Assembly (NCBI GenBank): GCA_964230195.1
Contig: CAXRGH010000050.1
Coordinates: 1-6,106, forward strand
Direction: 5' to 3'
Source: CAXRGH01 sp964230195
Lineage (GTDB): Bacteria > Pseudomonadota > Gammaproteobacteria > Enterobacterales > Alteromonadaceae
Length of the DNA stretch: 6,106 nt
Shown: piece by piece, positions 1 through 5,643 of the stretch
Numbering within the stretch: the stretch's first letter is position 1
Layout: each line of letters starts with the position of its first letter
Translations under genes and position numbers: made by a program
Notes under the pieces: generated by a model
What the model saw: only the letters and a program-made list of their open reading frames with translations
Databases searched by the model: none
Told to the model about the DNA's origin: nothing

Positions 1-15
1 GTGCTCTTCCGATCT
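1..15. other. Residual Illumina adapter sequence (artefact)
   Basis: The first 15 bases read GTGCTCTTCCGATCT, identical to the 3' end of the standard TruSeq read-2 adapter. On the other strand this is AGATCGGAAGAGCAC, the familiar read-through sequence. The reading frame of the thioredoxin-like gene runs sensibly up to base 16 and stops resembling its family exactly where the adapter begins. These bases should not be treated as genomic, and the true contig begins at about base 16. Confidence 0.95.
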
Positions 16-162
16 TTCTGATGCTAATTTTTCCAAAATCGGCATGAGATTTTTGCACGGCTCACACCAATCAGCCCAAAAATCAATCATGACCAATTTG
101 TCTTTTGAGCCTTCAATAAACACTGATTGAAAGTTATCTAATGTAATGTCCACACTATTCAC
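16..162 (-). CDS. cnoX: Thioredoxin-fold protein, CnoX/YbbN-like (5' part only)
   Basis: This is the N-terminal 49 codons of a thioredoxin-domain protein, cut by the contig end. The translation carries MIDFWADWCEPCKNLMP at residues 25-41: the beta strand and WxxWCxxC redox motif of thioredoxins, with active-site Cys33 and Cys36. The loop is CEPC rather than the canonical CGPC. GTG at 162 is the likely start. AGGA lies 7 bases upstream (173-170), an in-frame TAG sits at 174-172, and no ATG is available; GTG at 153 is a second option. The short N-terminus with D-I-T-L-x-N-F before the domain, and the LMPILEKLA stretch, suit the CnoX (YbbN) co-chaperone/holdase family, which adds C-terminal TPR-like repeats. 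Those repeats lie outside the window, so an ordinary thioredoxin is not excluded. The gene has its own promoter and follows the tRNA terminator. Confidence 0.7.
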
Positions 163-195
163 AATTATGTCCTAATCCGATTTTGAGTTTGAGTT

Positions 196-223
196 ATTAT
201 AGAGAGGGCAATCCACTTTTCAA
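196..223 (-). promoter_or_regulatory. Sigma70 promoter of the thioredoxin-like gene
   Basis: On the minus strand, TTGAAA (223-218, five of six matches to consensus) is followed by a 16-base spacer and a perfect TATAAT (201-196). Transcription would begin near 189, leaving a leader of roughly 27 bases that contains the AGGA ribosome site. It lies between the tRNA terminator and the gene, so the gene is probably transcribed independently of the tRNA. Confidence 0.8.
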
Positions 224-251
224 AGCTTGAAACGTTCCCGTGGAGCAGATA

Positions 252-281
252 CAAAAAAACCTTATCAAACGATAAGGTTTT
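252..281 (-). terminator. Intrinsic terminator after tRNA-Thr
   Basis: A perfect 11-bp inverted repeat, AAAACCTTATC (256-266) and GATAAGGTTTT (271-281), encloses a 4-base loop. On the minus strand it is followed by a run of T (259-253). It begins 8 bases beyond the tRNA 3' end and fits rho-independent termination of the tRNA transcript. The stem is AT-rich. On the plus strand the following bases are A-rich, so it is not an efficient terminator in that direction. Confidence 0.85.
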
Positions 282-288
282 AGAAAAA

Positions 289-364
<76 letters not shown>

Positions 365-403
365 ACATTTTTTTGCCTTCAGCACTCGCTGAAAGTGATG
401 CGC

Positions 404-431
404 ATTTTATGTCATTGACTCAGTAAGTCAA
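404..431 (-). promoter_or_regulatory. Promoter of tRNA-Thr with GC-rich discriminator
   Basis: On the minus strand, TTGACT (431-426) is followed by a 16-base spacer, TAAAAT (409-404), then GCGC immediately after. A GC-rich discriminator is the known hallmark of stable-RNA promoters subject to stringent control by ppGpp/DksA. AT-rich sequence upstream of the -35 could act as an UP element. The -35 lies within an inverted repeat, ATTGACT (414-420) and AGTCAAT (426-432). No convincing terminator separates purK from this promoter, so purEK read-through into the tRNA is also possible. Confidence 0.8.
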
Positions 432-478
432 TAGCAAACATCAATTAATTTCATTAACCGCTTTTACCTGCTGATTTT

Positions 479-1627
479 TTATCCAACAGTGCCATTTAAG
501 ACATCATCAATTGCTTCACGTAGCACTGGAAAAGCAGACTCGGGTAATTTATCCGCCAACCGATTGAGCTTCTCTGCAAGTGCCTCATAAGAAGGCGCAG
601 TGACATTTAAGTGACCCATTTTACGTTTTGCTCTCAGAGTCTTGCCGTACCAGTGCAATTGGCTATCATCCAATACCCTGAGATCATCAGCGGAATCTCC
701 GTAACCGATCACGTTAACCATGGCTGACGGCTGCAAAGCGTTCGCAGCGCCAAGAGGCAATCCACAGACCGCTCGAATATGATTCTCAAATTGACTGGCA
801 ACTGCACCGCATTGACTCCAATGACCGGAGTTATGGACGCGAGGCGCAAGTTCATTCACTAATAGCTGATCTCCACATTGAAAAAACTCGACTGCCAATA
901 CACCGACATAATCCAGCGCTTCAGCTAGTTTCACAAATTGCGATTCAGCATTGGCTTGTAATGCTGCAGATACTGACGGCGCGGGGGCTACCGACAAATG
1001 CAGTTGACCTTGGTGATGCAAGTTTTCAGCTAATGGATAGAAGACGATCTCACCGTTTGGATTACGTGCACCGAGTAAGGATAACTCGCGGTCAAACTGC
1101 GTCATTTTCTCCACGACAAGTGGAACCTTTTTCAAATCAAGATCAGCTAAACTTGCTTGTAATTCAGCTAACTGAGCTGCATCTGAGAGTCGCCATTGGC
1201 CATACCCGTCGTAACCATCGCGACTCGCTTTTAACACTAACTTATCACCTAAGGCGTCAACCACTGATGGTAATTGCTTGATGTCATCAACAATGGCATG
1301 TTCGCAGTTTGGGATATTCAAGCTGGTCAGTAATTGCTTTTCTCTGACACGGTCTGCGCCGACTAATATTGATGATTGATTTGGTTGTAACTTGCCACTC
1401 GCGTCGGCCTGCGCGAGTAAATCCTCTGGAACGTGCTCAAACTCTGCGGTTAAGACGGTCGCCTGCGCGATTGCGTCTTCTAACGAAATATCCACAGGTT
1501 GTTTAGTCAATGCATCTACAACACTGCGCGTTGCAACATCAACAGCGTGCACGGTAATCCCCATAGGAAAAGCCGCCAACTGCATCATCTGGGCAAGTTG
1601 GCCTGCACCATAGACTAAGACTCTCAC
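479..1627 (-). CDS. purK: 5-(carboxyamino)imidazole ribonucleotide synthase PurK
   Basis: PurK uses ATP and bicarbonate to convert AIR to N5-CAIR in cytosolic de novo purine synthesis; PurE then rearranges the product. The 382-residue protein is a full ATP-grasp enzyme, slightly longer than E. coli PurK (about 355). Visible landmarks are the N-terminal GAGQLAQMM dinucleotide-fold loop (7-15), GYDGYGQWRL (138-147) in the ATP-grasp core, VEKMTQFDRELSLLGAR (172-188), the metal/ATP-site block NELAPRVHNSGHW (258-270), and HWYGK...RKMGHLN (325-341), the family's C-terminal signature. It starts at GTG, overlapping the purE stop as GTGA, with GGAG 8 bases upstream (1639-1636), so it is translationally coupled to purE. 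It is the last gene before tRNA-Thr, and no clear terminator follows its TAA. Confidence 0.96.
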   Translation of the reverse strand: MRVLVYGAGQLAQMMQLAAFPMGITVHAVDVATRSVVDALTKQPVDISLEDAIAQATVLTAEFEHVPEDLLAQADASGKLQPNQSSILVGADRVREKQLLTSLNIPNCEHAIVDDIKQLPSVVDALGDKLVLKASRDGYDGYGQWRLSDAAQLAELQASLADLDLKKVPLVVEKMTQFDRELSLLGARNPNGEIVFYPLAENLHHQGQLHLSVAPAPSVSAALQANAESQFVKLAEALDYVGVLAVEFFQCGDQLLVNELAPRVHNSGHWSQCGAVASQFENHIRAVCGLPLGAANALQPSAMVNVIGYGDSADDLRVLDDSQLHWYGKTLRAKRKMGHLNVTAPSYEALAEKLNRLADKLPESAFPVLREAIDDVLNGTVG

Positions 1628-2118
1628 TCGTCCAACTCCAGTTGGTTATTTTCTAATACCATTTGTGTTTGTGCTTCTCTAAACGCAATCACGCGTTTTG
1701 TCAGCTCTGGATCCTCAACCGCAAGCATTTGAGCAGCCAAAAGGCCAGCGTTTGCAGCTCCAGCTTCACCAATGGCTAAGGTACCAACCGCGACGCCCTT
1801 TGGCATTTGAACAATTGAATACAACGAATCAACACCACTGAGCTGGCTTGAACGGACTGGAACGCCTAGCACAGGAAGATGTGTGTGGGCAGCAATCATA
1901 CCAGGAAGATGTGCAGCGCCACCAGCGCCACCAATAATCACTTTTATCCCTTCGTCAGCGGCCGTTTTTGCAAACTCGGTTAGTAGCTCAGGTGTTCTGT
2001 GGGCAGACACAACTTTAGCTTCAAATTCAACGCCCAACTGCTTCAACATTTCGGCTGCTTTTCTCATTGTTGGCCAATCAGATTTGGACCCCATCACAAT
2101 CGCGACACTCGGCTTCAT
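1624..2118 (-). CDS. purE: N5-carboxyaminoimidazole ribonucleotide mutase PurE (class I)
   Basis: PurE moves the carboxyl group of N5-CAIR to C4, giving CAIR, and is normally a homo-octamer. The 164-residue protein is typical in length for bacterial class I PurE. It carries MGSKSDW (9-15) for phosphate/substrate binding, SAHRTP (38-43) with the catalytic histidine at 40, the glycine-rich GGAGGAAHLPGM (63-74), LGVPV (84-88), and DSLYSIVQMPKGVAVGTLAIG (97-117), followed by the alanine-rich final helix. A class I enzyme together with PurK is the expected two-step bacterial arrangement. The ATG at 2118 is the family start; the ribosome site is weak (GAG about 9 bases upstream). The gene is the first of the purEK operon, 189 bases past the nucleoside hydrolase stop, with a terminator between them. 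Confidence 0.97.
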   Translation of the reverse strand: MKPSVAIVMGSKSDWPTMRKAAEMLKQLGVEFEAKVVSAHRTPELLTEFAKTAADEGIKVIIGGAGGAAHLPGMIAAHTHLPVLGVPVRSSQLSGVDSLYSIVQMPKGVAVGTLAIGEAGAANAGLLAAQMLAVEDPELTKRVIAFREAQTQMVLENNQLELDE

Positions 2119-2154
2119 TACAATTACTCTATCACTGGTTGAATTAAGCGGCGT

Positions 2155-2185
2155 AGTATACGATAAAAGTGGATTTTTTGCTCAA
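2155..2185 (-). promoter_or_regulatory. Candidate purEK promoter
   Basis: On the minus strand a good -10, TATACT (2160-2155), lies about 37 bases before the purE start codon. The best -35 is TTGAGC (2185-2180), with a long 19-base spacer. A weak -35 with suboptimal spacing is common in regulated promoters. I found no convincing PurR-type palindrome (ACGCAAACGTTTTCGT-like) around it, so purine repression by a classical PurR box is not supported here. Confidence 0.5.
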
Positions 2186-2215
2186 CAATTTATGATTGAT
2201 ATGACCAGTCTCAAC

Positions 2216-2245
2216 ATGGCCACCCGCTCTCCACGGGTCAGCCAT
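2216..2245. repeat. Imperfect hairpin between terminator and purE promoter
   Basis: ATGGC (2216-2220) and ACCCG (2222-2226) pair with CGGGT (2234-2238) and GCCAT (2241-2245). This makes a 10-bp stem with a 1x2 internal loop and a 7-base apical loop. On the minus strand it lies directly after the T-tract of the upstream operon's terminator and before the purEK promoter. On the plus strand it is followed by six A, so it is not a terminator. It could form in read-through RNA or act as a small intergenic repeat; its role is unknown. Confidence 0.55.
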
Positions 2246-2270
2246 CAAAAAAGGAGCCGCAGCTCCTCTT
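2245..2270 (-). terminator. Intrinsic terminator of the rbsK-nucleoside hydrolase operon
   Basis: On the minus strand, AGGAGC-TGCG-GCTCCT (stem arms 2267-2262 and 2257-2252) forms a perfect 6-bp GC-rich hairpin. It is extendable by A-T pairs at the base and followed by a run of T (2252-2247). It lies about 40 bases past the nucleoside hydrolase stop codon and separates that operon from purEK. Confidence 0.9.
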
Positions 2271-2307
2271 ATTCGTCAACACTTAACGACACATCGTGTG
2301 ATGTACA

Positions 2308-3273
2308 TTAGGCATTGAAAACATCAAAATACAGTTGACGAAGTCCATCAGCATCGACTTTTACCGCCACATCGCAACTGGGTACGCCATTGAATTGTTG
2401 TAGATGTGGGAAAGGTCGATCAGCAAAAACCGTTTGTCCTATGGTAACCGGGTCAGTTGACACCCTAACTTGCCCTTGTTGAAACTCGAACAAATCAGGT
2501 TTAATCAAATGTGCCAATGGCAGAACATCATGGAAGTAACAAGCACGCTCGCCAATTTCCCTCGCATAGAAATCCATATAAAACTGAGCCACATCAGAAA
2601 CAAAACCACCTAAAACCGGGCTTGCCGTCGTCAATTCTTCAAGATCTGCTTGGTGAAAAGACACTGCTTTGGTGACATCTAAACCAAACATTTGTAGGTT
2701 GAAACCTGCATTAAACACAATATCGGCTGCATGTGCATCATTCCAAATATTGGCTTCAGCTACTGGCGTCACATTTCCAGGGCAGTAGGCTGCACCACCC
2801 ATGATGGTTAATGCTTTCAATAATTTAGGAAGTTCAGGCTCTAACCGCAACGCAAGGGCGATATTACCAAGAGGGGCAATTGCAACCACAGTGATCTCAC
2901 CGGGATACTGCCGTGCCATATCAACAATAAATTGCGCTGAGCTCCTGGGATCAAGTTGACGTTTTGGCGCTTCCAATGGCACGTCACCAAATCCGTTGTC
3001 GCCATGAACAAAATGGGCATAGGTTGACTCTGGGCCAATCCAAGCGCGAGCAACGCCTTTAGTTACAGGGATATCAACCTCGGCGATATCGCATAATCGT
3101 AATGCGTTTGCAGCGGACATCTCCACCGGTACATTACCGAAAACGGTCGTTAAACCAATCACTTCAATCTCTTTCGCCTGAAGGGCGAAAAATATGGCCA
3201 TTGCATCATCAATGCCTGGATCCGTATCAATAATTACTTTATGTGTCATATCTAATCTATTTACCTTACTCAT
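2308..3273 (-). CDS. Nucleoside hydrolase (inosine/uridine-preferring type)
   Basis: The family hydrolyses the N-glycosidic bond of ribonucleosides to free base and ribose, using an active-site calcium. The N-terminal calcium/ribose motif DTDPGIDD is intact (16-23), as are the N of VFGN (Asn47), HGDNGFG (90-96), MGGA (158-161), GLDVT (197-201) and the late His248-Asp249 pair that supplies the catalytic histidine and a calcium ligand. The ribose motif, usually E-F-N, reads E173-A-N here. Length (321) is normal for RihA/B/C relatives, but the exact base preference cannot be read from sequence, so no rih symbol is given. The first ATG (3273) overlaps the rbsK end by 8 bases with no visible ribosome site. 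ATG at 3249 (Met9, just before KVIID) fits the family start better, but its AAGG is 14 bases away. An upstream ribokinase partner and a downstream terminator define a two-gene operon. Confidence 0.93.
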   Translation of the reverse strand: MSKVNRLDMTHKVIIDTDPGIDDAMAIFFALQAKEIEVIGLTTVFGNVPVEMSAANALRLCDIAEVDIPVTKGVARAWIGPESTYAHFVHGDNGFGDVPLEAPKRQLDPRSSAQFIVDMARQYPGEITVVAIAPLGNIALALRLEPELPKLLKALTIMGGAAYCPGNVTPVAEANIWNDAHAADIVFNAGFNLQMFGLDVTKAVSFHQADLEELTTASPVLGGFVSDVAQFYMDFYAREIGERACYFHDVLPLAHLIKPDLFEFQQGQVRVSTDPVTIGQTVFADRPFPHLQQFNGVPSCDVAVKVDADGLRQLYFDVFNA

Positions 3274-4165
3274 GATTAAATGAGGCGAATTTTTCCACTT
3301 CAGATTGGGTGGGGATCGCGCTCGATGCCCCCAGCCGAGTGACCGTTAACCCCGCAGCTTTGCATGCTGTTTTCAGTGCGTCTTTAGTGCTAACCAATTG
3401 ACTACGCTGTGCAAGATAATAACCAACGAAGGTATCACCGGCTGCTGTTGTATCTTTGACTTCAACTTTGACTGCCTCTACAAATGTGCGCACTCCACTG
3501 AATAAATGAGCCACACCGCCGCTGCCTTGAGTGACAATTACTTCGGTATCATCCCACTCAGATAAGAAAAACTTTTCAGCCTCTTCAATAGTGGAAGTAC
3601 CCGACAGTTGCATTGCTTCGATCTCATTGACAATGAGCAGGTCAATTAACATCGGCGAAATGTCGGCAACGGTATCATCCATAGGCGCTGGATTGAACGC
3701 AACTTTTAACCCCATTGCTTTCGCTGTTTTGATGGCTTGACCAACATCGTTGGTTTCATTTTGGGTAAGAAACCAATCGCCAGAATTTGCCTTTGATAAG
3801 CTTTCTTTCAGTTGAGCGGGAGAAATATCATGGTTTGCACCCGCAAACAGCACAATTGCATTTTCGCCATCATCACTGACTTGGATGATGGCATGGCCAG
3901 TCGCCAACTGAGACCTTAAAATCCCATCGGTTTGAATGCCTTCGTTAGACAAATCCTGAACAATATTTTCATGATCCGCATTCAGAGCACCAATATGACA
4001 AACTCTTGCACCGGCACGAGCTAACGCAATAGACTGGTTAGCTCCCTTGCCGCCTAAAACATGATGATATTCCCTTGAACCAAGGGTCTCTCCGGGTGCA
4101 ACAATATGCGGTGTAAGATACACATGATCAATATTGATCGAACCCAAATTAAAAATTGTAGACAT
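3266..4165 (-). CDS. rbsK: Ribokinase (PfkB family)
   Basis: Ribokinase phosphorylates D-ribose at O5 with ATP, giving ribose-5-phosphate. The 299-residue protein has both PfkB signatures: GGKGANQ (38-44) and DTTAAGDTF (238-246), with Asp244 as the catalytic base and the anion hole in the preceding AAG. Residues that contact ribose in E. coli RbsK have counterparts: Asn11 and Asp13 in GSINIDH, Gly39/Lys40/Asn43, and Glu137 in QNET. NPAP (158-161) and VNEIEA (179-184) are further family marks. This supports ribose over other PfkB sugars, though deoxyribose or pseudouridine cannot be excluded. The ATG at 4165 has AGG 7 bases upstream. The next gene is a nucleoside hydrolase that releases ribose, so the pair fits nucleoside salvage rather than an rbs transport operon; no rbsDACB genes are nearby. 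Confidence 0.9.
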   Translation of the reverse strand: MSTIFNLGSINIDHVYLTPHIVAPGETLGSREYHHVLGGKGANQSIALARAGARVCHIGALNADHENIVQDLSNEGIQTDGILRSQLATGHAIIQVSDDGENAIVLFAGANHDISPAQLKESLSKANSGDWFLTQNETNDVGQAIKTAKAMGLKVAFNPAPMDDTVADISPMLIDLLIVNEIEAMQLSGTSTIEEAEKFFLSEWDDTEVIVTQGSGGVAHLFSGVRTFVEAVKVEVKDTTAAGDTFVGYYLAQRSQLVSTKDALKTACKAAGLTVTRLGASSAIPTQSEVEKFASFNHE

Positions 4166-4200
4166 GTTATTACCTATACCAGTTCCGTCTTAATCGAGTT

Positions 4201-4228
4201 AGAATACTGCAACATCGGCGTAAATCAA
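4201..4228 (-). promoter_or_regulatory. Candidate promoter of the rbsK-nucleoside hydrolase operon
   Basis: On the minus strand, TTGATT (4228-4223), a 16-base spacer and TATTCT (4206-4201) make a moderate sigma70 match about 35 bases before the rbsK start. A 13-base hyphenated palindrome, ATCTC-ACC-GAGAT (4228-4240), abuts the -35 on its upstream side and could be an operator or activator site. Neither element is strong enough to be certain. Confidence 0.4.
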
Positions 4229-4262
4229 TCTCACCGAGATAGTTACACTAAGATAAACCATT

Positions 4263-4275
4263 ATTGACCGTCAAT
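4263..4275. repeat. Palindrome in the rbsK/elaA divergent region
   Basis: ATTGAC-C-GTCAAT is a perfect 6-bp-arm inverted repeat centred 28 bases before the elaA ATG and about 100 bases upstream of rbsK. Its position between divergent genes suits a regulator site, but it could be chance in AT-rich DNA. The same hexamer arms, with a wider spacing, flank the -35 of the tRNA-Thr promoter (414-432). No clear elaA promoter is visible in this intergenic stretch. Confidence 0.35.
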
Positions 4276-4283
4276 TTTTCTGC

Positions 4284-4303
4284 ACTAAGGGCGAATATGC
4301 ATT
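4284..4303 (+). repeat. 20-bp near-direct repeat, copy 1 (elaA start region)
   Basis: ACTAAGGGCGAATATGCATT spans the elaA ribosome site and first codons. It matches 18 of 20 bases in the same orientation at 6022-6041, with only two adjacent differences (GC versus AT). This copy is functional as a translation start. Confidence 0.6.
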
Positions 4304-4755
4304 GGATAATCAAATCATTTGAAGAACTCACCAATAACGAACTTTATGACTTATTGAAACTTCGATGCGATGTGTTCATTGTAGAGCAAACCTGCTATTA
4401 CCCGGATTTAGACGACAAAGACAGGGTCAGTACGACTAAACATGTACTTGCCTATGATAATGGTGAACTGAAAGCGTATTCGCGTATCCTAGCTCCGGAA
4501 GTGAGTTACCCCGAGCATGCGAGCATAGGCCGTGTGATTGTCTTACCGGAAACCCGTGGCACCGGATTAGGTCACACCTTGATGAACAAAAGCAATGAGC
4601 AAATTGCCATTATGTGGCCAGCATCTCCCTGCAAAATATCAGCGCAGTATCATCTCAAAGAGTTCTACCAACAACATGGTTTTAGTTGCATCGGTGACAG
4701 CTACTTGGAAGATGGAATTCCACACATAGCAATGGTAAAGGCACCCCATTGCTGA
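4297..4755 (+). CDS. elaA: ElaA-family GNAT N-acetyltransferase
   Basis: This is a cytosolic single-domain GNAT protein of 152 residues, essentially the length of E. coli ElaA (153). Its ElaA features are LLKLRCDVFIVEQ-C (19-33), YPDLDDKD (35-42), AYSRIL (60-65), the acetyl-CoA loop in IGRVIVLPETRGTGLG (77-92, with R87-G-T-G-L-G), AQYHLKEFYQQHGF (116-129) and the C-terminal EDGIPHIAM (138-146). The family transfers acetyl from acetyl-CoA to an amine, but its physiological substrate is poorly defined. I chose ATG at 4297 because AAGGG ends 5 bases upstream and homologues begin at this point. A TTG at 4264 would add 11 unrelated residues with no ribosome site. The stop overlaps the following transporter by 7 bases, so the two are cotranscribed and probably translationally coupled. 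Confidence 0.92.
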   Translation: MHWIIKSFEELTNNELYDLLKLRCDVFIVEQTCYYPDLDDKDRVSTTKHVLAYDNGELKAYSRILAPEVSYPEHASIGRVIVLPETRGTGLGHTLMNKSNEQIAIMWPASPCKISAQYHLKEFYQQHGFSCIGDSYLEDGIPHIAMVKAPHC

Positions 4756-5621
4756 ACTTGACTCCCTCTTGGCTAATCCTTTTACTGGTTGTAGGGAATT
4801 TTTTTGCAACTCTCGGGGATGTTGTCTTAAAGGTTTTTGGGGAAGGCGAAAGCACATTTCAATACCTGTTTTTACGGCAGGTGCTGCTTGTGCTGATCTT
4901 GTTTCCATTTTGGTTGAATTTACCAAGAGAGAAAAGAGCGCCTGGTAATCTAGCGGTTCACGTATTTAGAGCGATAATTAGTTTGGTTGGTGGCGGTGCA
5001 ACACTCTATGCCGTACTTCACCTACCGCTGTCATCGGCTAATGTCATATTTTATACATCACCACTGATCACCATCCTGTTCGCCAATCTGCTATTTAACG
5101 AACCCCTATTAAAACGAAGAATTAGCATCATTGTCATTGGGTTTATCGGTGTGTTAATTGCACTGCGCCCCGAAGAAATCAATTTGGGAGCAGTCGCAGC
5201 ACTCACAACCGCGACAGCGGTTTGCTTATTTAATTTATCGGTAAGATGGCTTTCTCACCAACTCAACGCTACTTCTGTTGTCTTTTGGACGACCGCATGC
5301 ACCTTGCCGTTCTCAGCTGTTTTAGCAGCATTGTACTGGCAACCAATAACCACCAACTTGGTCATTTTATCTAGCGGAACATGCCTATGCTATTGGCTTT
5401 ACCACATTGCCTGTACCTATGCTTACGGAAAAGCTGAAGCCGGAAGCGTCGTCATTGCTGAATATAGCGGGTTGCCTTTTGCTTTTTTACTTGGGTGGCT
5501 GATCTTTAATGAACAGTTTACCCTAATGAGCTTTTTGGGGATTGGCATTATAATGGCTGCACTGATCGCTCACACTCTATGGGAAAAGCGCAACAAACTA
5601 TCACGCTCTCAGCTGAATTAG
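4749..5621 (+). CDS. EamA/DMT-superfamily inner-membrane transporter
   Basis: This is a 290-residue hydrophobic protein with about ten membrane helices (roughly 7-28, 37-57, 68-91, 94-116, 122-140, 146-168, 175-197, 203-223, 231-253, 256-278). They form two five-helix EamA halves typical of drug/metabolite transporters. Repeated EamA marks are visible: FRAIISLVGG with LPLSSANVIFYTSPL (helices 3-4), LLFNEPLLKRR (114-124) and its second-half counterpart LIFNEQFTLM (251-260), and AGSVVIAEYSGLPFAFLLGWL before it. The C-terminus is basic (EKRNK), consistent with a cytoplasmic end. The substrate cannot be inferred; the family includes amino-acid, purine and SAM exporters or importers. There is no nearby ATG, so I take TTG at 4749, with AAAGG 7 bases upstream and an overlap with the elaA stop. 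TTG at 4758 is an alternative. No terminator is seen before the convergent HTH gene 22 bases on. Confidence 0.88.
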   Translation: MLNLTPSWLILLLVVGNFFATLGDVVLKVFGEGESTFQYLFLRQVLLVLILFPFWLNLPREKRAPGNLAVHVFRAIISLVGGGATLYAVLHLPLSSANVIFYTSPLITILFANLLFNEPLLKRRISIIVIGFIGVLIALRPEEINLGAVAALTTATAVCLFNLSVRWLSHQLNATSVVFWTTACTLPFSAVLAALYWQPITTNLVILSSGTCLCYWLYHIACTYAYGKAEAGSVVIAEYSGLPFAFLLGWLIFNEQFTLMSFLGIGIIMAALIAHTLWEKRNKLSRSQLN

Positions 5622-5643
5622 ATATCCAGTACGCGTTATCAGG

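Noticed and set aside
2119..2215. PurR box or purine riboswitch upstream of purE
   Set aside because: A GCAAAA-like half-site occurs near 2180, but no matching second half is present. There is no three-way-junction aptamer pattern, and the predicted leader is only about 30 bases.
961..2311. Open frames on the plus strand opposite purK and purE (961-1281, 1392-1613, 1883-2311)
   Set aside because: They lie opposite strongly supported purine genes, have no recognisable family features and no ribosome sites, and are antisense shadows.
4264..4296. TTG start for elaA giving a 163-residue protein
   Set aside because: The extra 11 residues do not resemble ElaA N-termini and lack a ribosome site. 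ATG at 4297 has AAGGG at ideal spacing.
4639..4926. Minus-strand open frame across the elaA/transporter junction
   Set aside because: It is antisense to two well-supported genes and has no domain features.
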